This document shows, piece after piece, positions 1-10,734 of a stretch of 64,000 nucleotides of DNA (its first letter is position 1; every line of letters starts with the position of its first letter). Below the pieces are notes generated by a model, which worked only from the letters and a program-made list of their open reading frames with translations, had not been told where the DNA came from and did no database searches. This DNA comes from Eucommia ulmoides (Eukaryota; Streptophyta; Magnoliopsida; Garryales; Eucommiaceae), in assembly GCA_016647705.1 (NCBI GenBank), contig CM028329.1, positions 58,979,231-59,043,230 on the forward strand. The letters run 5' to 3'. The position numbers and the translations under genes were made by a program.

Positions 1-1634
1 GATGGCTGAAAAAAAAAAAAAATAGAAGAAAAAAGAAGAAGAATTACACAAACCACCACACTGAAAATCAAAAACCCATCTTGTGGTCGCCAAATGATTT
101 GAAAACCGGTGAAATTTCAATCGATTATTAATTTTCGTTAAATTAAATTTTATTTAGCGTTACAAATCCTAAAATCGTAACAATTTCCTAACGATTAATT
201 AATTTTAATTACGTGGTACATAAAATAGTAACGATTTGGAATATAGGGTCTGCATTGGGTGATTCAGATGTTTTAGATAAGATATTAATTTAGGCTCTGT
301 CACTATTAGGTTCGCAGGCATCGGTGTCCCCATAGAGTATGGTCAGTGAAGGCTTTGGAGAGAGGAGAACGAGATGAGTGTACTATCTTCTTACCAAATT
401 ATTTTTCTATGTATATATATATATATGATGAAATATATGTTTACTTAAACTGTATGAATTTATAAATGATATGGATCAAACATAATTTGGGTGAGTTGGT
501 AAACTGGATTTTCGGAAGATTTCGATGGTTTTCGAAATGAAGTTGAAAATGAATTTTTGTTGGATTTGGTGAAATCAGACGGTGTTTTTAAAAGAGAATA
601 GAAAACATCTGTTTTTCTAAAAATACCTGGTTTTCTAGAAATGAAGGGTGGAAAAGTGATTTTGACAAAATCAGACGTTTTCTTTAAAAGAAAGTGTGAA
701 ATATAATTTTTGGATTTAAAAGTTGGTTTTGAGGAAAAGAGATAGACGTGGTGATTTGACGATGTTGAGTAGACGATATTTATTGAGTTGTGATTCGATG
801 ATGCTGTATTTGATTTGACGATGCCATAGTATTTATCCGCTTCGGCGGAGTGATGTTATCCGCTTCGGCGGAGTGATGTTTATCTGTTTCGGCAGAGTGA
901 TGTTAGACGTTTATACTGCGCAGTGATTATCCGCTTCGGCGGAGTGATGGGTGTTCGTAGGAAGGCATGTCCTACGGATGGTATGGTACCGTTGCAAACT
1001 CCCGATCGTGAGGTTAAAACGATCACTAGGGCTGGCCAGTGTGTGTGTTTGAGGTGTGTGTTTGGGGTGTGTATTTGAGATGTGTGCTTGAGATGTGGTG
1101 TTTTACGTATATTGGTTGATTTGATATTTATTATTATGGTGATTGGTATTATTTTACTAGATGGGTTGGGATGGAACTTATATTTATTACTTATTTTCAC
1201 TGCTTATATTATGGAGCATTTTACTAGTTACGTGCTGTTTCTATACTCACGCTTGGTCCATTTAAATGTTGTAGAATGATTTATTATTACAAAATATTTT
1301 TACTAAGAAGGCAGTACACTCGTAAGTAAAATAGCTAGGAGTCGGTCGGTCCCCTATTGGCGTTAGATAGAGTTATGCTGGTCATGTAAGGAAGTCATTT
1401 GAGAAACATTTTGGAGACGAGATATCGGAAATAAAATTTAAGTGAGGTTGAGGGGATTTGTTTGATTGTATTTATGTTTCGGGACGATGTATCCCTATTA
1501 GAGGGGACTATTATATATGTTGTATAGACTAACAATTTTGTTATTGACGTATTGAGGTTGGCTAGTTAGTTGGACAGTGTCATGTCTACGTCACGCCGGC
1601 CCCACATGACGGGTGTCCGGGGTGGGGAATGACA
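1..1634 (+). repeat. 3' part of a large Ty3-type LTR
   Basis: This segment aligns by eye with the 3' two thirds of the solo LTR at 20568-23471. Both start this shared part with a poly-A tract, followed by an AAACCACC block and a GTTAAATTAAATTTTATTTAG block. Both end with a GGTGTCC..GGGTGGGG motif closing in TGACA (1630-1634) or TGATA. The LTR start and about 1.1 kb lie before the window. Whether this is a solo LTR or the 3' LTR of a full element cannot be decided. The family is probably Ty3/gypsy because of its length of about 2.9 kb and its TGTAAGACCCCG start, which is an inference. The ORFs here are low-complexity shadows. Confidence 0.75.
834..948. repeat. Tandem CCGCTTCGGCGG hairpin repeat inside the LTR
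   Basis: The unit TATCCGCTTCGGCGGAGTGATG occurs about four times, one copy degraded to CTGTTTCGGCAGAG. Each unit contains the inverted repeat CCGC-TTCG-GCGG, a stem with a UUCG-type loop if transcribed. The matching place in the related LTR at 22613-22835 carries different repeats, based on CTGTCCGGA..GGTCCGGCAG. Confidence 0.8.
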
Positions 1635-2731
1635 CTTGCACCACAATGACTCTACAAAGTTAGAAGTAATTCAAAATTTTTACTCCATTTCTATGATATT
1701 TCTAATTTCTTGATTCCTATTTTTAAATAAAATCAACAATACCACCTAAAAATTGGCTCAAAATTTTCTAAAATTTGACATAACTCCATTTCTTTATACC
1801 ACATTCTCAAATTTTCGAATATCATTTTCAAACGAACTTAACATTAACTCAACGAACGCAATAGAATTACAACATAATTATTGGAGAGGTACAATATTTT
1901 TCGAGATTTGTATTTTTGGTTCCTGATTTTTTAGGAATAGGAGCAATTATTTTGGAACATAAACACTAAGGTGAAGTTTGATTTGTGTTTCTATTTTTTC
2001 CCCCAAAAAAATTATGGAAAGTAAAAAGGAATTGTTTATGTTTTGTTGCAAGAAATTTGTGCCAAAAAGAATATAGAATACAACATAGACATATTGTTTT
2101 TACCTGTAATGAGTTTTTGTTCCCAATTTTCTAAGAGTAGAAACAAAAAATATTAAACCAACACCACCATACTATTTCTATTTCAAAAGATTCCATTTCT
2201 TTATAGGTTTTATGGGAACAGAAACAAAAAAACTAGGAAAAAGAACTATTTTGCTTCCAAAACAAATTGTTTTACAAAGCTAGAAACAAGAAAACATGTA
2301 TAATTTCCCATATTTCTACCTTTGTTCCTAGTTTTCTGGGATAGAGAGTCAGAGATACTAGACAAATAACACCTTGAAATCCAAATAATAATTAATCAAT
2401 CAAAATGGTGTGATTCATTTTAAAAGAAAGGGGCATTTACCTTGAGATGCCAGGCTACTTGTCTTTCAAGAATGTCTAACTTTTAACCCTGTATTTCAAC
2501 CACTTCCACCAATTCTTGAGCTTCCGTAGTGCATCTTGAAGTCTAATCTAATGTTTCATTATTCATCGAGTACCATTGAGCTTCACCAATCAAAAAATGT
2601 TCGTCGCTCATCTTCTTTTTCTACCATAATTTAGCACAACTGAAGAAGTTTAGAAACTGTTTGTTAACTGAAGAAGTTCAGGAACTGTTTGTTTAGTCCA
2701 TTTCGAAATTTTAGGCCATGTTTGATAACTA
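1635..2731. other. Unassigned non-coding DNA between two elements
   Basis: This is AT-rich DNA with many short A and T runs and no long ORF. The part at about 1960-2350 repeats words such as TTCTATTT, GGAACAGAAACAA and TTTTCTGGGA on both strands, as degraded MITEs often do, but I could not fix its termini. A possible exon remnant at 2441-2611 is listed separately. Confidence 0.5.
2441..2611 (-). pseudogene. Possible degraded exon or captured gene fragment
   Basis: On the minus strand, a 57-codon stretch begins at an ATG (2611) with MSDEHFLIGEAQWYS and ends in LERQVAWHLK. It stops exactly where a GTAAAT donor-like site begins (plus-strand ATTTAC at 2435-2440). Two in-frame stops (TAG and TAA) break it; both could be single transitions from Q or R codons. 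The composition is that of a soluble helical protein, unlike the retroelement genes around it. I do not recognise the family. It may be a host exon, a captured fragment, or chance. Confidence 0.3.
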
Positions 2732-2736
2732 TTCCC
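2732..2736. other. Target-site duplication TTCCC, left copy
   Basis: TTCCC lies directly before the copia 5' LTR and again directly after its 3' LTR at 15183-15187. Perfect 5-bp copies show that both outer ends of the element are original. Confidence 0.85.
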
Positions 2737-2754
2737 TATTAAGAGTTAGAGACT

Positions 2755-2958
2755 AAAATAATGGTATTACCATGGACTATCATCATTAATGAGTGGTTAG
2801 CTAGTATTATTAATGAAACTGGTTAGCTAGTATCATTAATGAAAGTGGTTGACTAGTATCATTAATGAAAGTAGTTGACAAAAATCATGACTGTAGTGGA
2901 AAATTTTTCTCCCTCATTAATGAGGTTGTTGGCTAACCCCATTAATGAAGTAGTTGGT
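2755..2958. repeat. ATTAATGA-rich repeat block in the 5' LTR only
   Basis: ATTAATGA occurs about six times, mostly preceded by GTTAGCTAGTATC or a variant. It lies in the U3 part, upstream of the TATA box, where enhancer repeats of TNT1-type elements are found. Its absence from the 3' LTR means later gain here or loss there. Confidence 0.7.
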
Positions 2959-2974
2959 TGTTAATCTCTTCCCC

Positions 2975-2982
2975 TATAAAGA
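2975..2982 (+). promoter_or_regulatory. TATA box of the copia 5' LTR
   Basis: TATAAAGA follows CTTCCCC. The 3' LTR has TATAAATA at the same place (14924-14931), also after CTTCCCC. The location fits the U3/R boundary of a retrotransposon promoter. Confidence 0.6.
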
Positions 2983-3234
2983 GAGGGTTGAGTGGTAGTG
3001 GTGATATATGCAAGTGTGTGTCAAGTAAAGTGGGAAACAATAGTCTCACTTGTGCATTCTCCCTTATAAATCTCTCATTCTCTCAATATAATAATTTCTT
3101 CCTGTGGTATGGATTAGACTTACGTCGAACCACAGTAAATTCTTGTGTCATTTGTTTCTTTGCTAGTGAATCTTTGGTGTTCCTTGTTTTCAAATCATTG
3201 TTGTATTGTTAGAAGTCGATTCAATCCCCAACAA

Positions 3235-3248
3235 TTAGTATCAGAGCC
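3235..3248 (+). other. Primer-binding site, initiator tRNA-Met type
   Basis: TTAGTATCAGAGCC begins two bases after the LTR end. It differs by one base from the usual plant copia site TGGTATCAGAGC, which pairs with the 3' end of initiator tRNA-Met and primes minus-strand DNA. Confidence 0.85.
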
Positions 3249-3283
3249 TAGGCTCTAACTCTCTCAACATAACAATTGCACTG

Positions 3284-4677
3284 TGATAGGGGTAATTTAT
3301 CTATTTATTTTCAAACCGAATTTGGTAGTTTTTGAATATTTTTATCGTGTTTTATTTTTTTTTTAATTTGTTTTTATTAGTTTTTGTATAAATCAGGTGT
3401 TTGGGGTGAAAAAGAGCTAAAACGGTTGAAAATCAAGCTAATCGGTGGAACGACAGTGGAAGAACGGTAGAAAAATGATGAAAAATACCAAGTTGTCCAC
3501 CGCTGCAGCGGTGAAACAACAGAGAGTTCAATTTCCACTCTGTCTGTCCAACGTTGCAGCGGTGAAACAACAGAGTGCCCACTGATGAACCACCGCTGTA
3601 GCGATCAAGCCACTGCTGCAACGATGACCACTACTAACATACGCACCGCTGCAGCGGTGAACTCTGTACCTGTAAAGTAGTTTTTTAGATATTTTTGGAT
3701 ATTTTGGTTATCTTATTTTGTTTCCTCCTCTCATTTTCGGCCATTAGACCTCAAGAGATAATAGAGGTTAGATTTGAGAGGTTTTCGGGAGAGCTCATCC
3801 AAACCCGAAGAAGAAGATCACGTTGCGAAGAAGGAGAAATGCTCTCAAAGTGGTTTTAGCGTCAGATCTTCGGATAATGGCTAAGTTCCTTTGTATCTTT
3901 CTTTATTTCTTAACTTTGATAGTTTGTTTAAGCATGTTTAACTCATTTAGCTTTGTATATACGGTTGTGGCCATTGGCTAAACATGAATTATCTATGGGA
4001 TTAATATAGTTTATGAAAATGTCGTTTGTTTGAATTGTGCTTCTTTAATGGTTGTTCTTCGCTATTCGATTGTGTTTACCGTTCTTGTATTTCCATTATA
4101 TGCTTGTTTAGATATATTAAGAAATCGGGGTTTGACACTCGGGAGAGGTAATCCCAGATTCGGACTAGGGTTTAAACCCAACGCGACGATCTAATGACCT
4201 AGGAGGGCATTAGAAAGTGTGCAATCTATGACGTTGGGGCATGACTCGTATGACTATGTGTTCTGAAAAAGGCTAGAGGGGGACTTCGACGTTAATGCGA
4301 AGTCACATATTCATTCACTTTACACTCGCGAGAGAGAGTGAATGAGTTTACGATATTGAGATTATCGGATAGGTCGAATACCGTTATTTTTAACTAAACA
4401 AAACCAAACACATTTAAGTAAATGAAGTTAATCCCTAGATAATCCATTCCCCTAAGCATCTCAACATTAGTATTATAGTATAATTAGTTTAATTAGTATT
4501 TATATTATAAAGAAAACATATTTTTATCGCCTAAGTAAAGTTAAGTCATGATAATTATAGTACTCAACGATAATCTCAACCAATCCCTGTAGATACGATA
4601 ACCCTTACTTTTCCCATTATACTAAAACTTAACCCGTACACTTGCAGTGAAAGTAGCGACGTATTTACGCACTACCA
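3284..4677 (+). mobile_element. Solo Ty3 LTR (tRNA-Asp-primed family) in the copia leader
   Basis: This 1394-bp LTR starts TGATAGG and ends GCACTACCA. It is flanked by perfect 5-bp duplications CACTG (3279-3283 and 4678-4682). It belongs to the family of the LTRs at 50428, 55371 (inverted) and 57847; shared blocks are GGCTAAACAT, CCTAGATAATC and CTCAACCAATCCCTGT. It carries CACCGCTGCAGCGGTG palindromes at 3498-3655. It has one copy of a block of about 180 bp that is doubled in the two other complete copies. Recombination between LTRs presumably removed the rest of the element. Confidence 0.9.
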
Positions 4678-4684
4678 CACTGGA

Positions 4685-5698
4685 AAGTTTGTGGTCGATG
4701 AATTCAATGAAGATAATTTCACCCTTTGGATGATGCAGATAGAAGATTATTTATACCAAAAGGACCAATGGAAGCCACTGTATGGAAAGACGAAGAAACC
4801 TGAAAGGTTGTTAAAAGACGAATGAAACATTCTCAGTCGCAAGGCATTGGGAATGGTTCAACTTACACTGTCAAGCGCAGTGTTAAGTAACGTTAAAAAG
4901 GAGAAGACGACAAAGAATTTGATTGATGCTCTTAAGAGCATGTACGAGACTCCCATGGAGACGAACAAGTTATTCACTCTCCAAAAACTATTCAAGATGA
5001 AGATGGAAAAGCATAATGATATTTCAGAATACATCAGTCGTGTTCGTGACATCTTTGATCAGTTGGAGACGGTACAAATAACGTTCGCGGAAGAAATTAA
5101 AGCCCAGCTCTTTCTCTCTTCTCTTCCCGATAGTTGAGACAACTTAGTTGTATCGATCATCGGTGGAGCCGGTCGTACTAAGTCGGTAGAGATGGATGTC
5201 ATTACTTCGATCATTAGTGAAGAAACTCGAAGGAAGGACTCAGGCTAGAGTTTTGGGGCAATATTGAAAGTTGAAGAGAGAGCGACAAAAGATGGCAACA
5301 ATAGGAGTCATTCCAAGTCCGAAAAGGGACGAGAAAAGTCAAAGATAAGAAATGCAGAGTGCTGGAGTTGTGGACAAAATGGGCGTTGGAAGAAAAATTG
5401 CCCAAATCCACCAAGAAGGCAAGAGTCAGATAGTAAAGAGACAGTTTATCTATTTGATGGTGAGTCTCTAGATGCACTTATACTCTCGTTGGATACTAAC
5501 AATGATGTGTGGGTAATTAATTCTGGTGCATCGTTTCATGGCACTTCACAGAGGGACATATTAAACAACTATGTCCCGAGAAACTTCGGTAGGGTCTACT
5601 TGGGGGATGATGAACCTTGCAACATCACTGGCGAGGGAGAAGTTTAGATCACCCAAGCAGATGGCTCTATTCTTAGGTTACGGGATATTAGACATTTT
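4685..5698 (+). pseudogene. gag: Copia gag and start of protease, decayed
   Basis: Reading from KFVVDEFNEDNF gives a UBN2-type copia gag domain (FTLWMMQIEDYL; LSSLPDS). A zinc knuckle CWSCGQNGRWKKNC follows at about 5360-5401; its histidine is replaced by R. The protease start reads WVINSGASFH where family members have WV(I/V)D, so the catalytic Asp is Asn. Stops at 4822-4824, 5135-5137, 5245-5247 and 5645-5647 interrupt the frame. No ATG is evident because the leader was split by the solo LTR. The frame ends at DIRH, where the reverse element was inserted, and resumes with KHVPSL at 11973. Confidence 0.88.
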
Positions 5699-6334
5699 TT
5701 ATGCCAAAAAGTGGTGACGGGTCAACATTATGGTCTGGAAGGATATCAGGGGCACAAGATTGCTGATGGTGTAATTAACTAGGTGAATTTAGGGGTGATG
5801 ACGACCTCCGAGCTAAGCTCCACTTTTTGACTCTAAGCACCTACACAAAGACCCACCGGGGTTGTGCCCGGTGAAATCTCTCCGACGTGAGAGTAAGTAT
5901 CCGGGGGAGAAGAGCTAAAAGTGCTCTAGTGTCAGTAGAGAAGACGTACCTTGGGCATTGAATGCCATAGTATATTTATAGGCGCTGGACTCAATTAGCA
6001 CCACGAGATCAGGGAGATATGCTCAGGTTAACCAACCTAACTCATTAGGTAGCCAACGAGCAGGCGGATTAGTGCTCTAAGCAATTAGTTTGGGCTTATG
6101 GGCCCATCTGTAGAGGCCCATGGGCCATAGCTTCCCCATGGCCTGAAGAGGTCCTTAGCGGCGAAGAATCCGAGCTGGGAGCATTTGAGCTCGTCAGCTC
6201 GGCACGGACTCCACCAGCTCGATATAATGGTCTTCAGCTTGGTTTAAAGGGAACCCGGCTCCCAGCTCGGCCATTTTTCCATACTTGGAGCAATATCTTT
6301 CACGTGGCATATGTGACGAAATTCCCCTACTTCA
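5699..6334 (-). repeat. 3' LTR of the reverse-oriented element
   Basis: This matches 11338-11972 along its length. LTR ends in this family read TGATG..CATCA on the plus strand; here the left end has decayed to TTATG and the right end to CTTCA. A reverse-strand TATA box (plus TATATTTATA, about 5971) sits in the middle. GGGCCCAT and CAGCTCGG words recur. Confidence 0.9.
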
Positions 6335-6347
6335 GTTGCCCCCCAAG
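6335..6347 (-). other. Polypurine tract of the reverse-oriented element
   Basis: On the minus strand this reads CTTGGGGGGCAAC and abuts the 3' LTR, where plus-strand DNA synthesis is primed. Confidence 0.75.
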
Positions 6348-6789
6348 TCCCGAGGGCGAGAGCGGAACGCAACGGGCTTGGGATTTCCATGAAGTAATTC
6401 CGTATAGACTTAGTGTTTGTTTGTTGTTCGTCTTTTTGGACGTCGCTGTTGTGGTTGTTGATTAATGGCCCCGTTAGCCACATATATTCGTGGCTCGGTA
6501 TATTGGAGTATGTCGAGGCTGCCTTGTTGATGTTGATTTCGATCGGCGGTTCTGTTTAGTGATTTCACCGTCTAAAAATCGAGTTCGGCGGCTAAAGACT
6601 GAATTTGCCAATCAAAAATGCAATTTCCAACAGCCCAAAATTTGATTCATGTAACGACCCTCTCAAAATGGAGAGTAGTAGCCCGTTTTTAGCCTCTCGG
6701 GATGATCGGAAGATGGAAAGGGCTCAAAACAACTTCGAAAACTTCAAAACGGCCTTAAGAGACCCAAAATGTGCAAAATTCTAGTTGAG

Positions 6790-7830
6790 GTCATCAGATC
6801 GGTACTTTTTTCGCACTTAGAGATTTTTTGGCAGAGGCAGTCTTCACCTCGGCTCAGACTCGTGAGTTCGGGTCGGTGGTGTTCACCTTAGCTCGGATTC
6901 GCGAGCTTGGTTCGGCGGTTCTCACATCGGCTCGGACATGAGAGTCCCATATTTTTCCAAAATCCAAGCTGAGAGTACGTAGGCTCGTGAGCTCGGCTAT
7001 TTTTCATGCCTTAGAATTTTTCACCTCGGCTCGGGCTCGTGAGCTCGGTTCGGCAGTCTTCACCTCGGCTCAGACATGAGGGCCGATATTTTTGGCAGAG
7101 GAAGACTCGTGGTTTTTGGCCTTCACCTCGGCTTGGACTTGTGAGCTCAGTTCAACAGTCTTCACCTCGGCTCGGACATGAGAGTCCCATATTTTTATAA
7201 GTCCGAGCTGCGAGTACATAGGCTCGTGAGCTCGGCTATTTTCCATGGCTTAGAATTTTTTACCTCGGCTCGGACTCGTGAGATCGGTTCGGCGATCTTC
7301 ACCTCGGCTCGGACATGAGGACCGATATTTTTGGCAGAGGAAGACTCGCGGTTTATAGCCTTCACCTTGGCTCGGACATGAGGACCGATATTTTTGGCGA
7401 AAGAAGACTCGCGGTTTTTGGCCTTTACCTCGACTCAGACTCGTGAGCTCGGTTCGGCGGTCTTCACCTTGGCTCGGACATGAGAGTCCCATATTTTTCA
7501 TAAGTCCGAGCTGAAAGTACGTAGGCTTGTGAGCTCGGCCATTTTCTATGCCTTAGAATTTTTCACCTTGGCTGAGACTCATGAGCTCACTTTGGCAGGT
7601 CTTCACCTCGACTCGGACATGAGGACCGATATTTTTGGCGGAGGAAGACTCGCGGTTTTTGGCCTTCACCTTGGCTCGGACTCGTGAGCTCGATTCAAAG
7701 ATCTTCACCTTGGCTCGAACATGAGAGTCCCATATTTTTCATAAGTCCGAGCTGAGAGTATGTAGGCTCGTAAGCTCGGCCATTTTCTATGCCTTAGAAT
7801 TTTTCACCTCGGCTCGGACTTGTGAGCTCG
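6790..7830. repeat. Tandem array 1: higher-order repeat of about 240-300 bp
   Basis: The landmark CTTAGAATTTTT(C/T)ACCT(C/T)GGCT recurs at about 7012, 7251, 7552 and 7793. Between landmarks lie shorter sub-repeats of ACCTCGGCTCGGACTCGTGAGCTCGG and GGACATGAGAGTCCCATATTTTT types. Open frames on both strands (for example minus 7250-7501) arise from the repetition and lack family features. Confidence 0.8.
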
Positions 7831-7839
7831 GTTTGGATA

Positions 7840-8390
7840 GTGATTATTCAATGGGAAGCTACTTCTTCAATGGCGGTTTGCAGATGGTGTGTCTTTAGAG
7901 AGAGGAAAGAGAGCATACCATCGTCTCTGATAAATGTGACTGCATGGATTCTCTCTCTTCCCCCACGTTTCCATGTTCTCTCCACGAAAGGCACAAAAAA
8001 TAATTAACCATTCAACTCAGTACATGCATGGGCGTGAGCATTCGTGGAGAGAGAACAGTCTCAACCTCAAACCCACGTTCTGTACAAAAAATGGATTCAA
8101 ACCATTTATGGGTTTTTGCACTTTGCACCTCCAAAGTTTGATCACCCTTCTAGCTTGAGGCTTGACTATTATTTCATCCTTGGCCTCCATGAAGATTTGA
8201 CACTTTTCACCCCTGAAGTTTGTCCATCCCTTCACATTAGTCCATATTCTAGGACTTTAGAGCAGTCTCGGGCAGCGTGCTAGTGTGTTGGGCAGTGGGA
8301 CTTTGGATTTTGTTCATCACCTCTTTAATTTTGTACTCGTTGAACGTTTTAACAACATTTTGACACCTTGCACTTCTAAGGGAACTGAGC
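7840..8390. other. Segment without tandem structure inside the reverse element
   Basis: This stretch lies between two arrays and matches neither. It is flanked by copies of a shared segment of about 120 bp (about 6690-6800 and 8405-8515, both containing CTTCAAAACGGCCTTAAGAG). Overlapping short ORFs on both strands do not resemble a known protein. Confidence 0.5.
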
Positions 8391-8699
8391 TCATTTTATC
8401 CCCTTTAGCCTCTCAGTATGATCGGAAGGTAGAGGGGGCGTCAAAATGGCTTTGGAAACTTCAAAACGGCCTTAAGAGACCCAAAATATGCAAGATCCGA
8501 GTTGAGAGTACATCGGTTCGTCAGGTCGCTAGCTCGACACTTTTTTTAGAATTTTTTGGAGTTTTTTGGGTGGAAGACTTCACATCTGCTCGCGATTTTT
8601 GGCCTTGAACTCGGTTCGGTGGTTTCCACCTCTGTTGAGTCATGAGAGTCCCATATTTTTCATAAGTCCGAGCTGAGAGCTCGTCGGTTCGTCAGGTCG

Positions 8700-9725
8700 T
8701 CAGCTTGACATTTTTTCAATACTTAGAAATTTTTGAAAGGTGGGAAGTTTAAGAGCCTTCCCCTTTGCAAAGTGGCTGAGCTGAGAGTACGGCAAGTCGT
8801 GAGCTCAACCATTTTCAATGCCTTAGAATTTTTGAAGGGCGGTAAGTTTGAGAGCTTTCTCCCTTTGCAATGTGGCCGAGCTAAGAGTACGACAGTTTGT
8901 GAGCTCGGCCATTTTCAATGCCTTAGAATTTTTTAAGGGTGGAAAGTTTGAGAGCCTTCCCCCTTTGCAAAGTGGCCGAGCTGAGAGTACGTCAGGTCTT
9001 GAGGTCGGCATTTCCAATGCCTTAGAAGTTTTCAAGGGTAGAAAGTTTGAGAGTCTCCCCCCTTTTGAAAGTGGCCGAGCTGAGAGTACGTCAGGTCGTG
9101 AGGTTGGCCATTTCCAATGTCTTCGAAATTTTTAAGGGTGGAAAGTTTGAGAGCCTCTCCCCTTTTGAAAGTGGCCGAGCTGAGAGTACGTTAGGTCGTG
9201 AGATCGGCTATTTCTATGCCTTAGAATTTTTTAAGGGTGGAAAGTTTGAGAGCCTTCCCATTTTTCAAAGTGGCCGAGCTGAGAGTACGTCAGGTCGTGA
9301 GGTCGGCCATTTCCATTGCCTTAGAATTTTTCAAGGGTTGGAAGTTTGAGAGCCTTCCCATTTTTCAAAGTGTCCGAGCTGAAAGTACGTCAGGTAGTGT
9401 GCTCGGCCATTTTCAATGCCTTAGACTTTTTAAAGGGTAGGAAGTTTGAGAGCCTTCCCTTTTGCCAAAGTGGCCGAGCTGAGAGTACGGCAAGTCGTGA
9501 GCTCGGCCATTTTCAATGCCTTAGATTTTTTTTTGAAGGGTTGGAAGTTTGGGAGCCTTCCTCCTTTTGATTTTGTTCAAGCTGAGAGCACGTAGGCTCA
9601 TGAGCTCGAACATTTTCCATGCCTTGAACTTTTTGAAGAGTGAGAAGTTTGAGCCTTCCATTTTTTGATTGTGTCCGAGCTGAGAGTACGTAGGCTCGTG
9701 AGCTCGGACATTTTCCATGCCTGGA
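8700..9725. repeat. Tandem array 2: about ten copies of a repeat near 100 bp
   Basis: The landmark ATGCCTTAGAATTTTT, with variants, recurs at about 8820, 8928, 9022, 9119, 9218, 9320, 9419, 9515, 9623 and 9719, a spacing of 96-108 bp. Each unit contains GTGGCCGAGCTGAGAGTACG, a GAGCTCGGCC block and GGTGGAAAGTTTGAGAGCC. Variable length and drift indicate unequal exchange over some time. Confidence 0.88.
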
Positions 9726-9889
9726 ATCTTTATACATGACAGTTTTTCTTTACTTGCTAAAATTCAAAAAGATTTCGAATATTTATTTTTCTTCGTCTTT
9801 ACTTGTTTCTACTCAGGTCCAGGGCCATCTTGTCCCCCAGCCCAAGACACGAGTTGACAAAGTTGAATTTGTGTCGTGGGTTTAAGGCA

Positions 9890-10720
9890 ATGAGCTCTCC
9901 ACAGCGCCTGGTGTTTAACGAAGCAACTGGAGGGCTGCTCATCTACGTCCGCGATAGGACGGAGGATTACACGTCTTCGTCTTCGTATGGGGAAGCGGCT
10001 GGAGGACGGCCCGTCTACGTCTGCGGTGGGACGAAGGACTGCAAGTCTCCACCTTTGTGCTGCACTTAGTGTTTAACGAAGCGGCTGGAGGGTTATCCGT
10101 GGTGGGAACAGAGGGCTGCACGGGTCCAGCGTTGTTTGGAGAAGCAGCTGGAGGGCTGCTCCTCTAAGTCCGCGATGGGAACAGAGGGCTACACGTCTCC
10201 GCCTTTGTTTGGGGATCTGCTGAAGGGATTCTCGTCTACGTCCGCAGTGGGAACAGAGGGCTGCACGTCTCTGCCTTTTTGTGGAGAAACGGCTGGAGGG
10301 CTGCCCGTCTACGTCCGCAGTAGGACGGAGGCCTACAAGTCTCCGCCTTTGTGCCGCACTTAGTGTTTAACGAAGCGGATGGAGGGTTGCCCGTATACGT
10401 CCGCGGTGGGAATAGAGGGCTGCACGGCTCTACCGTTGTTTGGAGAAGCGGCTGGAGGGCTGCTCATCTACGTCCACGGTGGGAACAGAGGGCTGTATGG
10501 CTTCACCATTTTTTGGAGAATGGCTAGAGGGTTGCTCGTCTAGATCCGCGGTAGGAACAGAGGGTTGCACATCTCTGCCTTTGTTTGGGGATCGACTAGA
10601 GGGCGGCTCATCCCCGTCCAAGACAGGACGAAGGGCTGCTTGACTCCACCGTTGTCTGGAGAAGTAGCTGGAGGGCTGCCTGTCTACGTCCACGGTAGGA
10701 CAAAGGGCTGCAATCTCTGG
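9890..10720. repeat. Tandem array 3: about eleven copies of a 72-bp repeat
   Basis: The landmark GGCTGGAGGGCTGC recurs about every 72-78 bp; two adjacent pairs measured on GGGAACAGAGGGCT are exactly 72 bp apart (10177/10249 and 10482/10554). The 72-bp period keeps frame, so minus-strand ORFs over it (for example 10430-10843) repeat a unit of about 24 residues rich in QPSVPTVDVDEQPSS. Whether it is translated is unknown. Confidence 0.85.
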
Positions 10721-10734
10721 CTTTTGGATAATGT

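Larger units (their letters stand above)
2737..3233 (+). repeat. Copia 5' LTR, 497 bp, with an extra repeated segment
   Basis: It runs from TATTAAGAG to CCCCAACA and matches the 3' LTR (14893-15182) except for an extra block of about 200 bp at about 2755-2958. The block holds several copies of a unit of about 25 bp built on GGTTAGCTAGTATCATTAATG. Downstream, the TATAAAGA box (2975-2982) and the remainder to CCCCAACA are shared by both LTRs. Confidence 0.9.

Noticed and set aside
880-1279. Short ORFs on both strands in the first LTR
   Set aside because: They lie within a non-coding LTR shared with 20568-23471, where the frames are not conserved.
8285-9570. Series of plus-strand ORFs of 65-107 residues
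   Set aside because: They repeat the same residues (ESLPPFQSGRAEST type) because they run through tandem array 2, and they lie antisense to the element. No family match is visible.
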